Made by a program: the position numbers and the translations under genes. A stretch of DNA of 64,000 bases from Alphaproteobacteria bacterium (GTDB lineage: Bacteria; Pseudomonadota; Alphaproteobacteria; WRAU01; Hepatincolaceae), in assembly GCA_009780035.1 (NCBI GenBank), contig WRAU01000002.1, positions 62,001-126,000 on the forward strand. The letters are read 5' to 3'. Positions 52,650 through 61,524 of the stretch are shown here, piece by piece. The notes under the pieces were generated by a model. It did no database searches. It saw nothing but the letters and a program-made list of their open reading frames with translations, and was not told the origin of the DNA. Each line of letters starts with the position of its first letter. Positions within the stretch are counted from its first letter, which is position 1.

Positions 52650-53990
52650 ATGAAATTATTTGCAGGACTGCCAAAATCATCATTGTTCGTATTGGGCAAT
52701 GAAACGGCTGAACGCTTTTCTTACTACGGTATGCGGGCAATACTTATACTTTATATGACAAGCATTTTACAGCTAGCTGATCATCGGGCAACGGGATTGT
52801 ATCATCTGTTTATGTCAGCCAATTATCTTATGCCAATATTTGGAGCAATTATTGCCGATAGATATTTGGGCAGATTTAATACCATCATGACCTTTTCTGT
52901 TGCTTACGCCATAGGAAGTTTTACGCTTGCCTTAACCGCAGGTAATGCTCCTGGAATGGGGTCTGAGCTAGGTATGATGATAGGCTTAACCTTAATTGCT
53001 ATTGGCTCTGGCGGTATTAAACCTTGTGTATCAGCACTTTTAGGCGATCAATTTAAAACTGATGAACCAGATTTAAAAACTAAAGCCTTTAATTTCTTTT
53101 ATTTCTCTATTAATTTTGGCTCGTTTTTTGCAACTCTGTTAATTCCGTTAGTAAAAAACTTCTACGGCTACACCGTTGCCTTTATGATACCAGGCTTTTT
53201 AATGCTGTTGGCTACCGTTGTTTTATACATGGGTAAAAGATACTATACTATGGTAAAACCTAATAGAACCCAAAAAAGCGTGTTTTTTCCTATTTTAGGC
53301 TATGCCGTTAAAACTAGAAAAGACGGTAAATCTTTTTTTGCTAAAGCCTACGAAAAATACCCGCAAGAAAATGTTGACGGAGTAATTTCTGTATTGAATG
53401 TGCTGAAAATATACGCAATTATCATTGTATTTTGGAGCATGTTTGATCAAAAAGGCTCTACTTGGATTATTCAGGCCCGGGAGATGGATTTACACATTCT
53501 AGGACTTCAGATAATACCAGAAATGATGTCAGCATTAAATCCTATTATGGTAATGGTATTAATACCTATTATGGTGGGAGTTGTATATCCATTTTTTAAA
53601 TGGAGTCCTTTACAAAAAATCGGCATAGGAATTGTTATAGGCGGATTGGCTTTCTGCATGATAGGTTTTATTCAGCATTTTTTAGACAGCGGCATGAAAA
53701 TAAATGTTATGTGGCAGTTTTTTCCATATTTAGCTCTTACTTTAGCCGAAGTGCTTATTTCTATAACTGGGCTGGAGTTTGCTTATACGCAATCGCCAAA
53801 ATCAATGAAATCTATCGTAACATCTTTTTGGCTGCTAACAACTTTCCTTGGCAATATGCTAGCAGCTGTAATTGCTGAGTTTAATATATTTGAGGGTCCA
53901 ATGTTCTTTTACTTCTTTGGACTTTTGGCAATAGTGCTTACCATACCTTATTACTTTTTAGCGAAAGGCTATAAAATTAGAAACTTCTAA
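52650..53990 (+). CDS. Proton-dependent oligopeptide transporter (POT/PTR2 family)
   Basis: This 446-residue inner-membrane symporter takes up di- or tripeptides. The POT signature ETAERFSYYGMRAIL (E-x-x-E-R) is near residues 17-31. GSGGIKPCVSALLGDQF near 115-131 and the FYFSINFGS block near 148 follow. About 12-14 hydrophobic segments are seen. It is slightly shorter than the E. coli proteins. It stands alone with a GGAAGAGG-type ribosome binding site. Confidence 0.93.
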   Translation: MKLFAGLPKSSLFVLGNETAERFSYYGMRAILILYMTSILQLADHRATGLYHLFMSANYLMPIFGAIIADRYLGRFNTIMTFSVAYAIGSFTLALTAGNAPGMGSELGMMIGLTLIAIGSGGIKPCVSALLGDQFKTDEPDLKTKAFNFFYFSINFGSFFATLLIPLVKNFYGYTVAFMIPGFLMLLATVVLYMGKRYYTMVKPNRTQKSVFFPILGYAVKTRKDGKSFFAKAYEKYPQENVDGVISVLNVLKIYAIIIVFWSMFDQKGSTWIIQAREMDLHILGLQIIPEMMSALNPIMVMVLIPIMVGVVYPFFKWSPLQKIGIGIVIGGLAFCMIGFIQHFLDSGMKINVMWQFFPYLALTLAEVLISITGLEFAYTQSPKSMKSIVTSFWLLTTFLGNMLAAVIAEFNIFEGPMFFYFFGLLAIVLTIPYYFLAKGYKIRNF

Positions 53991-54003
53991 TTATTTCATA
54001 TCA

Positions 54004-54055
54004 CTCCCCTATTTATGCAGCCCTTTTATTTTCTTGGGTTTGTTGAAAAGGGGAG
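54004..54055 (+). repeat. Hairpin after the peptide transporter gene
   Basis: CTCCCCT (54004-54010) pairs with AGGGGAG (54049-54055), and AGCCC with GGGTT inside. It is GC-richer than the surroundings. It may act as a terminator, although the T-run is missing. Confidence 0.5.
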
Positions 54056-54156
54056 GTATGTTAATCAGATACCGTTACTTAATTAATAAATTTACAACAT
54101 AAACTTTTTCTTGTATTATATTTATTAATAAAAAGTTAATTTTTAATACGGTATTC

Positions 54157-55677
54157 ATGTCTAAATATTATTACATCACTACGCCTATTTATTATGTTAA
54201 TGATAAGCCTCATATCGGGCATACTTATACCGATATAGCTTGTGATATTTTAGCAAGGTTTAAACGAATGGACGGGTTTAATGTAATTTTTTTAACCGGA
54301 ACAGACGAACACGGACAAAAGGTAGAAAAATCGGCAATAGCCAAACATCTTTCACCGCAAGAATTTGCAGATGAGGTATCGCAAACTTTTAAAGATTTAA
54401 CTCCGCTATTAAAATTAACTAACGATGATTTCATTAGAACTACACAAGAAAGGCACGAAAAAGCAGTAGCTGCCTTATGGGAAAAAATTTCCGCCAACGG
54501 CTATATTTATAAAGGAAAATATAGCGGCTGGTATGCCATTAAAGACGAGGCTTTTTATAATGAAGATGAGTTGATTAAAAAGAATGATAAATTAGTAGCT
54601 CCAAGCGGAGCAGAGGTAGAGTGGCGCGAGGAAGAAAGCTATTTCTTTAAGCTATCAGCTTTTCAAGATAAGTTATTAGAATATTATAATAATTACCCAG
54701 AATTTATTGCGCCAAAATCAAGATTCAATGAGGTTTATTCTTTTGTAAAAAGAGGGTTGACTGATTTATCTATTTCGCGCTCTTCTTTTACTTGGGGGAT
54801 TCCTGTTCCTGGTGATAGCTCTCATGTTATTTATGTATGGTTAGATGCCCTTACTAATTACATTTCAGAGCTAGGCTATCCTAATGTAGATGACAAATTT
54901 TTTAATTTTTGGCAAAATTCTTTGCATATGGTAGGCAAAGATATTATTCGTTTTCATGGAATTTACTGGCCGGCATTTTTAATGGCAGCAGATTTACCTC
55001 TTCCTAAACGAATTTTCGCACATGGCTGGTGGCTGAACGAGGGTGAGAAAATATCCAAATCTGCAGGCAATGTAATTGATCCTCATGAAATTATTAATAA
55101 ATATGGTTTAGATAGTGTTAGATATTTTTTATTTAGGGAAGTGCCTTTTGGCAATGACGGTGATTTTTCTCATGAAGCTATTAAAAACAGAATTAATAAT
55201 GATTTAGCTAATGGCTATGGCAATTTACTGCAGCGCAGCCTTAGCATGCTGCATAAATCTTTTGAAGGAAAAATTCCCGCAGGTAGTTTAAATGAAGAAC
55301 AGAATTTATTTTTAGATAAATTAATTTTAGAGCTAGAAGAACATCGCGAACATATTTACAAGCAAGAGTTTTCTAAGTATTTAGAAAGAGTTTTTGAAAA
55401 TATCCGCTATGGCAATGCTTATATGAATGATACTGCACCTTGGAATTTGCTTAAGGAAGGAAAAACTACCGAGGCAGGGGAAGCATTAGTTTTTATTCTT
55501 GAAATTGTGCGTATCGTTGCAATTTATTTGTATCCATTTATGCCAGACACTTCATTAAATGTATTTAATCAGTTGAATATTTCATGGGACAGAAATTTAA
55601 ACTCCTTAAGTGTTAGATTAAAAGAGGGGCACCAATTAAATGCCCCAACCCCAATTTTTACAAAGATTTTAGACTGA
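54157..55677 (+). CDS. metG: Methionyl-tRNA synthetase
   Basis: This enzyme charges tRNA-Met. The 506-residue protein is the short form without the zinc-knuckle pair or C-terminal tRNA-binding extension. The HIGH motif (PHIGHTY) is near residue 18 and KISKS near residues 297-301. It is followed by tatD and a metallo-hydrolase, the usual alphaproteobacterial order. Confidence 0.97.
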   Translation: MSKYYYITTPIYYVNDKPHIGHTYTDIACDILARFKRMDGFNVIFLTGTDEHGQKVEKSAIAKHLSPQEFADEVSQTFKDLTPLLKLTNDDFIRTTQERHEKAVAALWEKISANGYIYKGKYSGWYAIKDEAFYNEDELIKKNDKLVAPSGAEVEWREEESYFFKLSAFQDKLLEYYNNYPEFIAPKSRFNEVYSFVKRGLTDLSISRSSFTWGIPVPGDSSHVIYVWLDALTNYISELGYPNVDDKFFNFWQNSLHMVGKDIIRFHGIYWPAFLMAADLPLPKRIFAHGWWLNEGEKISKSAGNVIDPHEIINKYGLDSVRYFLFREVPFGNDGDFSHEAIKNRINNDLANGYGNLLQRSLSMLHKSFEGKIPAGSLNEEQNLFLDKLILELEEHREHIYKQEFSKYLERVFENIRYGNAYMNDTAPWNLLKEGKTTEAGEALVFILEIVRIVAIYLYPFMPDTSLNVFNQLNISWDRNLNSLSVRLKEGHQLNAPTPIFTKILD

Positions 55678-55708
55678 TGTTAATTTTTTGCTTTAAGAGT
55701 TTCTTCAT

Positions 55709-56500
55709 ATGTTTGTAGACAGCCATTGCCATTTAGGTTTTAAAGATTTAGGAGAATATGGGGAAGAATCTGAAAAAATTCTGCAAACTGCCCGTGAAAA
55801 TGGTGTGAGTGTTATTGTAGATATTGCTACAGATACTCCGGCATTCTATCCAGCTGTTAATTTTAGCCGTAATAAAGATGGCGTATGGACGGCAATAGGC
55901 GTGCATCCTTTGCATATTAAAGACAATCCATCATTCTGCAAAGAAGATATTACTAAATATTTGATCGAACCTAAGGTAATTGCCATTGGTGAAACTGGTT
56001 TAGATTATTATTATTCTGCTGATAACAAAAAAATCCAAAAGCAATTCTTTGAAAGCCATGCGGAAATTTGCAGTGAGTATAATCTGCCAGCTATTATTCA
56101 TACACGCAATGCAGAAGCAGATACGGTAGATATGCTTTCCTCTTTTGTGCGAGACATGAATATTAAAGGTGTTATCCATTGTTTTAGCGGCGATACTAGT
56201 TTAGCTAAAAAATTGCTTGATATTGGTTTTTATATTTCTTTCAGCGGTGTGGCTACTTTTAAAAATGCAGCAGATATACAAGCAGCGGCTAAATATGTGC
56301 CGAAAAATAGAATTTTAACTGAAACCGATAGTCCGTTTTTAGCACCTGTGCCATTTAGAGGTAAAATTAATCAACCGTCTTATGTTCGGCATACAGCTGA
56401 ATTTATTGCAGGATTAAGAAGCGAGTTGATAAGTGATTTTGCATTGAATGTAAAAAATAATTTTTTTGATTTGTTTAGTAAAGCTAATGAGGAAACTTAA
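55709..56500 (+). CDS. tatD: TatD-family metal-dependent hydrolase
   Basis: This is a 263-residue TIM-barrel nuclease-type protein. Metal ligands are visible in FVDSHCHLGF at the start, AIGETGLDYYYS near residue 92, PAIIHTRNA near 130, GVIHCFSGD near 153 and LTETDSPFLAPVPFRGKINQP near 200. TatD proteins act as 3'-5' DNA/RNA exonucleases and are not part of Tat transport despite the name. Spacing of 31 bases to metG suggests one transcript. Confidence 0.95.
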   Translation: MFVDSHCHLGFKDLGEYGEESEKILQTARENGVSVIVDIATDTPAFYPAVNFSRNKDGVWTAIGVHPLHIKDNPSFCKEDITKYLIEPKVIAIGETGLDYYYSADNKKIQKQFFESHAEICSEYNLPAIIHTRNAEADTVDMLSSFVRDMNIKGVIHCFSGDTSLAKKLLDIGFYISFSGVATFKNAADIQAAAKYVPKNRILTETDSPFLAPVPFRGKINQPSYVRHTAEFIAGLRSELISDFALNVKNNFFDLFSKANEET

Positions 56501-56546
56501 TATTTTCAACATTCAAAGCAAAATCTAATGAGAGAGGAGGAGAAAG

Positions 56547-57401
56547 TTGAAAAAATCTTACAAAATTACAATTTTAGGCTGCGGCGGATCAATAGGGGTG
56601 CCAAGTATTGAGAGAGGCTGGGAAGATTGTGATTCTGGAAATCCTAAAAACTGCAGAACTAGAACTTCAGCTTATTTAGAAATTATGGAAGAAGGTAAAA
56701 AAGACTATCAGATTTTATTTGATGTTGGTCCAGATTTTCGTATGCAGGCATTAAGAGAAAATATTAAAAGCATTGATAGTATTTTATTTACTCATGGGCA
56801 TGCTGATCATATTTTGGGTATTGATGAAATTAGAAGTATCAATAGATTAATGAATAAAGGCATTCAAGCCTATGGTGTAAAATCTACCAACGATATTATA
56901 AAATCTACTTTTTCTTATGTTTTTTCACCAACTCAAAGAGCCTACGATCCATCATGGCAAGTTGACGATATATTCTTTCGTCCGGTTATCAATTTAGATG
57001 ATATTGAATATTACAATGAGTTGCAGCTAGAAAATGCTACAATAAATCCTGTCCAGCAAATTCATGGCAGAATAGAAACCACAGGATTTATTATTGATAA
57101 TAAAATTGCTTACGCTACAGATTTTGTATTTTTACCGCAGGATACTATTGAAAAATATAAAAATCTTGATTTAATATTAGTCTCAGCATTCACTACAAGA
57201 AAGCATAGCTCGCATATGAAGTTATCTGATATTTTAGAATTGCTGGATTATTTAAAGCCTAAAAAAGCTGTTTTAATTCATATGGGTGCAACCATGGATT
57301 ATTCTACATTGATTAAAACTTTACCTAAAAATGTAATTCCAGCGTTTGACGGCTTGAAAGTTATGGTAGATGATAATGAGGTAAGGGTTTTGTTGAGCTA
57401 G
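56547..57401 (+). CDS. Metallo-beta-lactamase-fold hydrolase (PhnP-like)
   Basis: A 284-residue protein. The start KITILGCGGSIGVPSIERGWEDCD and the metal site FTHGHADHILGIDEIR (about residues 78-93) match the PhnP-like phosphodiesterase group that follows tatD in many alphaproteobacteria. The later LIHMGATMDY supplies another metal histidine. No phn genes are nearby, so a phosphonate role is unlikely; the substrate is unknown. A GAGGAGGAG site precedes the TTG start. Confidence 0.92.
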   Translation: MKKSYKITILGCGGSIGVPSIERGWEDCDSGNPKNCRTRTSAYLEIMEEGKKDYQILFDVGPDFRMQALRENIKSIDSILFTHGHADHILGIDEIRSINRLMNKGIQAYGVKSTNDIIKSTFSYVFSPTQRAYDPSWQVDDIFFRPVINLDDIEYYNELQLENATINPVQQIHGRIETTGFIIDNKIAYATDFVFLPQDTIEKYKNLDLILVSAFTTRKHSSHMKLSDILELLDYLKPKKAVLIHMGATMDYSTLIKTLPKNVIPAFDGLKVMVDDNEVRVLLS

Positions 57402-57540
57402 AAAGTTCGTCTATTCGCAGCCCCGCAATTGTCGTATAATTTATATTATGAGAAATAATCTCAACTCCTTAATAAGCAGCAAGTGCGCCCTGTCGATAAA
57501 CATCTAAAGCAATCTTTGTGTATGTTTTTAAATAAAAGAT

Positions 57541-57569
57541 TTGTATTAATTAAATATAAATGCTATACT
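57541..57569 (+). promoter_or_regulatory. Putative promoter of the 57629 gene
   Basis: TTGTAT (57541-57546), a 17-base spacer and TATACT (57564-57569) lie about 60 bases upstream of ATG 57629. The rest of the 227-base gap (57402-57628) shows only a weak TGAGA/TCTCA hairpin and no RNA gene that I recognise. Confidence 0.6.
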
Positions 57570-57628
57570 AAATACTTAAATACTGCTTTGATTAGTATCT
57601 ATCAAAAATTCAAAAAGAGGTTATTACA

Positions 57629-58228
57629 ATGAGTGATAATAATAATATAATTATAGAGCAAGAAAGTGTTGATTTAGATGAGAAAAAACGTTCTCTAATT
57701 CGTGATCTGGAAGCCTTGAAGTCTAAAGTAGAAAAAGAAATTCCTACTGAAATTCCGTCTGCTGCTCCAGCTGCTGCTTATAATGCAAACAATTCAAACA
57801 ATATGCAGCAACAGATGATTGTTCCTCCCTCTTCATTAGTTGAAGATTCTTATTCTTTTAGTGCAAGAAAAGAACACTCTCAGTCTTTTGCTTTGAAAGT
57901 TATAGGATTAACTTTAACTATCGTTGTTGCTATTATGAGCTACTTTTTATTTAATCCTAATTATTTAAATATTACCGGGCTTAGCGCAGGACAGATTTTC
58001 TTTTTAGTATTGCCTTTGGTTCTTATATTAATTTTAATTGTTTACATTTTATTAATAGAAAGATTCCACGCTAAAAAAGCTGCTGAACATAGAAATTTAT
58101 CTTTAAAACATTCCCTTTTAGATGTTTATTTAAGAGAAATTCCTAGAGGTGATTCTGATAGTATAAAAGTTGAATTAGCTAAATATTTATTTACAAATAT
58201 TAGTAAAGATAATAATAGTAATAAATAA
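57629..58228 (+). CDS. Two-segment membrane protein, hypothetical
   Basis: A 199-residue protein of no known family. The N-terminal 85 residues are polar, with a possible short coiled coil (DEKKRSLIRDLEALKSKVEK) and a Pro/Ala/Asn-rich stretch. Two hydrophobic segments (about 86-108 and 121-143) form a hairpin, and the C-terminal 55 residues are charged. This puts both ends in the cytoplasm if the hairpin spans the membrane. It is followed 22 bases later by a small winged-helix gene on the same strand, probably the same transcript. Confidence 0.6.
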   Translation: MSDNNNIIIEQESVDLDEKKRSLIRDLEALKSKVEKEIPTEIPSAAPAAAYNANNSNNMQQQMIVPPSSLVEDSYSFSARKEHSQSFALKVIGLTLTIVVAIMSYFLFNPNYLNITGLSAGQIFFLVLPLVLILILIVYILLIERFHAKKAAEHRNLSLKHSLLDVYLREIPRGDSDSIKVELAKYLFTNISKDNNSNK

Positions 58229-58250
58229 TTTTACTTTGGGAAATTGTATT

Positions 58251-58427
58251 ATGAAAGAAACAGTGTTAAACGCTATGAAAACTGCCGGTAAGCCCCTTAG
58301 CGCTGGTGATGTAGTTAAACTAACTGGTCTGGATAGAACTGAAGTTGATAAAGCCTTTAAAGAACTAAAAGCTGAAGGAGCAATTACTTCACCTGTTCGT
58401 TGCAAATGGGCACCAACTGTTAAGTAA
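58251..58427 (+). CDS. Small winged-helix-like protein, 58 residues
   Basis: The ATG at 58251 gives a 58-residue protein consisting of one helix-turn-helix-like unit: AMKTAGKPLSAGDVVKLTGLDRTEVDKAFKELKAEGAITSPVRCKWAP. The pattern of helix, short turn, recognition helix, then beta wing resembles the DNA-binding part of MarR/ArsR-type or B-block-type regulators, but there is no dimerisation or sensing domain. It is slightly less AT-biased than its neighbours. A terminator follows at once. Confidence 0.7.
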   Translation: MKETVLNAMKTAGKPLSAGDVVKLTGLDRTEVDKAFKELKAEGAITSPVRCKWAPTVK

Positions 58428-58450
58428 TTTATACCTAATATTGCTAAATA

Positions 58451-58486
58451 AAAAAGAGATAATATTTTATAATATTATCTCTTTTT
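58451..58486. terminator. Bidirectional terminator between convergent genes
   Basis: AAAAAGAGATAATATT and AATATTATCTCTTTTT form a perfect 16-base-pair stem with a TTAT loop, T-runs on both strands. It serves the small winged-helix gene and the lactate permease gene. Confidence 0.95.
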
Positions 58487-58493
58487 TTGATGT

Positions 58494-60149
58494 TTATATA
58501 GTTGCAAAAACAGTTAATAATAACAGTAATATATAAATTAAAGAGATTAACAGCATATAATTCAGCATATGCCCTTCTCTATTCTTTAAGCCGGTTATAG
58601 AAGATACAATCAAAATATTTTTAAAGCAAAACATAATTCCAGCTCCGCCGCCAACATTTTGTAAAGAAACTAATACATAGTTAGGCACTGAGGTTATGGT
58701 TGCTATATCAAATGCCGTATTCGTAAAAAGGATATTTGAAGTTGTATTAGAGCCTGATACAAAGGTTCCTAAAGCTCCTATAATTGGAGTAATTATTATA
58801 ACCCCTACTCCCTGCAGATTAGAAATTAGCGCAGCAATGCTGGTTAGCATTCCTTGCAACCCTACAGGATTGTTGCTAGATTTCAGCATAATACTTACCA
58901 TCATTACAGATAAAATAATAGCTAAAATAGCTAATTTCGATTTATCCCAAGTAGCAAATAAAACCTCTTTTACCTCTTTTGTCTTTAAATTAAACATAAA
59001 TATCGCAAGAACAGAAATCATTAAAAAAGGCATAATCCCCGGTGAATATAACCACAAAAAATCATAATTAACTTTTTCTAGTCCAAATAAATGGTGAATT
59101 CTTAAAACATAATGCTTAAACATTCCTTGAACGCCTAAACTTGGGATTCTTGATACAACAAGAATTACCGAGCATAAAATATAAGGCAGCCAAGCCTTAA
59201 AAGGATTAGGAGCTTTGCGGTCTTCTTTCGGCTCTAAATTATTTTTATTTTTTCCTGTATGCTCTGCGGGAATCCATAATTTTGACCAAGTATGTGCAGG
59301 AGGAAAAGTCCATACGGTTTTTGGAAGAAATAGTTTAAATTTAGTAGTAAGTATTATAGTGGTTAACCCTACTATTCCAGCAATAACAGTTGGTAAATCT
59401 GGTCCTAAATATTTTGCTGTCCAGTAATATGCAGCATACATAAAAGCAGAATTTAACAAAGCAAAAGGAATTATTTCAAGAAATGGTTTCCAAGATTTTT
59501 CTTTAGCGAAAATCTTTATTACAATAAATAAAACAATTATAGTTAAAACCATTCCGGCTATAGAATGTAAAAAAGCGCTGTATGATGAAACTTGATTAGC
59601 ATATTCTGTAATGTTTAAACCAATATCTTGTGCTGAATTTTTGGTTAAAGCAATTGCAGTAATGGTAGGAACCCCAACAGCGCCGAAGGATATAAACGGA
59701 GCGTTAAAAGCTAAAGCAATAATGGCAGCAGGAAATGCAGGGAATCCTAAAGAAATTAATACTAAAGTAGATAAAGCGATTTCCGTGCCGAAAGCAGCAA
59801 TTCCATTTAAAAATGTGTTAAAAGCTAAGCCGATTAACAAAATATGAATGCGGGAATCCATGCTAATATTATTAAAACTGTTGTTTATTACATTAATTGC
59901 CCCAGCTTTAGTTAAAATATTTAATAGCAGAATAGCTCCAAAAATAATAAAGATAATATTGCTGACTTCTAAAATACCAGATATATCGTAAGCAATAATA
60001 TCTATAAAATTTAACTTCCAGATAAAAACAGCAAAAACTATGGTTATACATAAAGATACAAAAATCGCCCTCACACCGCTCCATTTTAGAACAGACATTG
60101 TAAATAAGCAAAATACTATGGGAATACTAGACAATAAAGCATAAAACAT
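58494..60149 (-). CDS. lctP: L-lactate permease (LctP family)
   Basis: This 551-residue inner-membrane transporter has about 12-14 hydrophobic segments. The family blocks are NTFLNGIAAFGTEIALSTLVLISLGFPAFPAAIIALAFNA (about residues 110-150; quoted by parts: AFGTEIALS, LGFPAFPAA) and FVSGSNTTSNILF near the C-terminus, then NVGGGAGIMFCFKNI. It exchanges lactate or glycolate with protons. With the sugar PTS genes it fits either lactate use or export as a fermentation product. No lactate dehydrogenase gene is adjacent. Confidence 0.94.
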   Translation of the reverse strand: MFYALLSSIPIVFCLFTMSVLKWSGVRAIFVSLCITIVFAVFIWKLNFIDIIAYDISGILEVSNIIFIIFGAILLLNILTKAGAINVINNSFNNISMDSRIHILLIGLAFNTFLNGIAAFGTEIALSTLVLISLGFPAFPAAIIALAFNAPFISFGAVGVPTITAIALTKNSAQDIGLNITEYANQVSSYSAFLHSIAGMVLTIIVLFIVIKIFAKEKSWKPFLEIIPFALLNSAFMYAAYYWTAKYLGPDLPTVIAGIVGLTTIILTTKFKLFLPKTVWTFPPAHTWSKLWIPAEHTGKNKNNLEPKEDRKAPNPFKAWLPYILCSVILVVSRIPSLGVQGMFKHYVLRIHHLFGLEKVNYDFLWLYSPGIMPFLMISVLAIFMFNLKTKEVKEVLFATWDKSKLAILAIILSVMMVSIMLKSSNNPVGLQGMLTSIAALISNLQGVGVIIITPIIGALGTFVSGSNTTSNILFTNTAFDIATITSVPNYVLVSLQNVGGGAGIMFCFKNILIVSSITGLKNREGHMLNYMLLISLIYILLLLLTVFATI

Positions 60150-60258
60150 TGTTTACTCCTTTAAAGAATCTTGTTCATAGAAAACTATAATAACAATTAT
60201 AACACTATTCCATAAAAAATACACTTTCTTTATTGTTTAATTTTCAAACAATTTAGCC

Positions 60259-60318
60259 GTGAAACATCTAATCTCTCCGCACTCGTGAAACATTTGATTT
60301 TTACTAGCCTGTGAAACT
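60259..60318 (+). repeat. Three GTGAAAC direct repeats at exact 26-base spacing
   Basis: GTGAAACA starts at 60259 and 60285, and GTGAAACT at 60311. The first two continue as TCTAAT and TTTGAT. The third copy ends one base before a -35 box. It looks like an operator array for the chromate transporter genes. Confidence 0.7.
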
Positions 60319-60319
60319 A

Positions 60320-60347
60320 TTGTTATTTTTTTAGGTTGTGATATACT
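60320..60347 (+). promoter_or_regulatory. Putative promoter of the chromate transporter genes
   Basis: TTGTTA (60320-60325), a 16-base spacer and TATACT (60342-60347) lie about 45 bases upstream of ATG 60392. Confidence 0.6.
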
Positions 60348-60391
60348 TATCAAAAGTAAAGAATCAATAATAAGGCAATAAAAGCTGCATC

Positions 60392-60928
60392 ATGGAAACA
60401 ATTTATAAAATTATTATAGCCAGCCTTAAAATTTCTTTATTTAGTTTTGGCGGCGGTGCAGCAGCAACAGCTTTAATTCAAAAAGAATATATAGATAAAA
60501 ACAAATTCATGGAAATGGCAGAATTCAAGAAGCTAGTGATTCTTGCCAATGCTATGCCCGGACCAACCACCCTACAGCTAACTACGATGGTTGCTTTTAA
60601 TGTGGCGTCTTATCTTGGCGCAGTAATTAACTACATTATAATTTTATTTTTAGGTCCTACTATATTAGTTGTTGCCCTAGCTTTTTTAAGACCATATATT
60701 AATCCCGAAACTTTATTTAAGCTGTCTTTAGCAAGCATTCCTGCAATTGTGGGAATGCTGTTTGCTTTTACTTGGAGCATGTTTAAGCAAGATCAAACAG
60801 CAGCTTATGATTGGCGGATTTACTATTTTATATTTATTATAGTTTTTTTGCTGCTGTTTTCGCATGTTAATGTAATTTTTATATTTTTAGGACTGATTGC
60901 CTTTTTATTAATATTTAAAATAGATTAA
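60392..60928 (+). CDS. Chromate transporter, first half (ChrA N-type single domain)
   Basis: This is a 178-residue membrane protein with five to six hydrophobic segments. SLFSFGGGAAATALIQKEYI near residues 15-34 and ANAMPGPTTLQ near 52-62 are the ChrA domain motifs. Long ChrA has two such domains fused; here they are separate genes. The next gene, 7 bases on, carries the other half. Together they would make a chromate or related anion transporter in the inner membrane. Confidence 0.9.
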   Translation: METIYKIIIASLKISLFSFGGGAAATALIQKEYIDKNKFMEMAEFKKLVILANAMPGPTTLQLTTMVAFNVASYLGAVINYIIILFLGPTILVVALAFLRPYINPETLFKLSLASIPAIVGMLFAFTWSMFKQDQTAAYDWRIYYFIFIIVFLLLFSHVNVIFIFLGLIAFLLIFKID

Positions 60929-60935
60929 AATTATC

Positions 60936-61472
60936 ATGGAATTTTTAGTTTTTATTTGGGCTACTTTTTTAGTTGGAATTTTCTCTTTCGGCGGCGGCAA
61001 GGCTTATATTCCTATTTTTCAAAATATTTATGTAGATCAATACAAAATAATCTCTAACTTTCAGCTGACAGAGCTTGTAACTTATGCGGTTACTCTGCCA
61101 GGACCAATTGCTCCAATGATAACAGGACCAGTAGGATTTGATTTATATTCCGTTGGAGGATTTATTTTAGGATTATTTGTTTTAACGCTGCCGCCTTTTT
61201 TATTGTTTGTTTTTATATGGCAGCTGTATAAGCATCATTCTGAAAAGAAAAAAGTGAAAGTTATTGCTAATTATCTAAGCCCAGCAATAATTGCTTTATT
61301 GCTATCTGTTTGTTTTACTCTTTTCTTTGGAGTTCGGCAGCCGCAGAATTACAGCTATGATTTTTATTTTATTACTATATTTGCGGTATCTTCTATTGTA
61401 TTAATAAAAACTAAGATCCACCCAATTGTATTAATTATTGTCAGCGGGTTTATAGGATATTTTGTTATTTAA
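60936..61472 (+). CDS. Chromate transporter, second half (ChrA single domain)
   Basis: A 178-residue membrane protein, same length as its neighbour. VGIFSFGGGKAYIPIFQNIYV near residues 13-33 and VTLPGPIAPMITGP near 55-68 are the ChrA motifs. It is coupled to the first half by a 7-base gap. Such short-chain pairs are known in the family, and the physiological substrate is often not chromate. Confidence 0.9.
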   Translation: MEFLVFIWATFLVGIFSFGGGKAYIPIFQNIYVDQYKIISNFQLTELVTYAVTLPGPIAPMITGPVGFDLYSVGGFILGLFVLTLPPFLLFVFIWQLYKHHSEKKKVKVIANYLSPAIIALLLSVCFTLFFGVRQPQNYSYDFYFITIFAVSSIVLIKTKIHPIVLIIVSGFIGYFVI

Positions 61473-61524
61473 TTAGTTTTAAAGCAGATATAAAACAATT
61501 AACGCTTTACTTTAAAAGAACTAA
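61473..61524. repeat. Inverted repeat between chrA genes and hflX
   Basis: TTAGTTTTAAAG (61473-61484) pairs with CTTTAAAA...CTAA (61510-61524), with a three-base bulge. It lies between convergent genes, right at both stop codons, and may end transcription. Confidence 0.4.

Noticed and set aside
57402-57628. Small RNA gene (SRP, 6S or tmRNA) in the 227-base gap
   Set aside because: No conserved SRP tetraloop region, no 6S bubble and no tRNA-like ends were seen; a promoter for the next gene explains part of the gap.
60259-60318. Regular repeats that could be read as a tiny CRISPR array
   Set aside because: The conserved unit is only seven to eight bases, spacing is 26 in total, and no cas genes are present.
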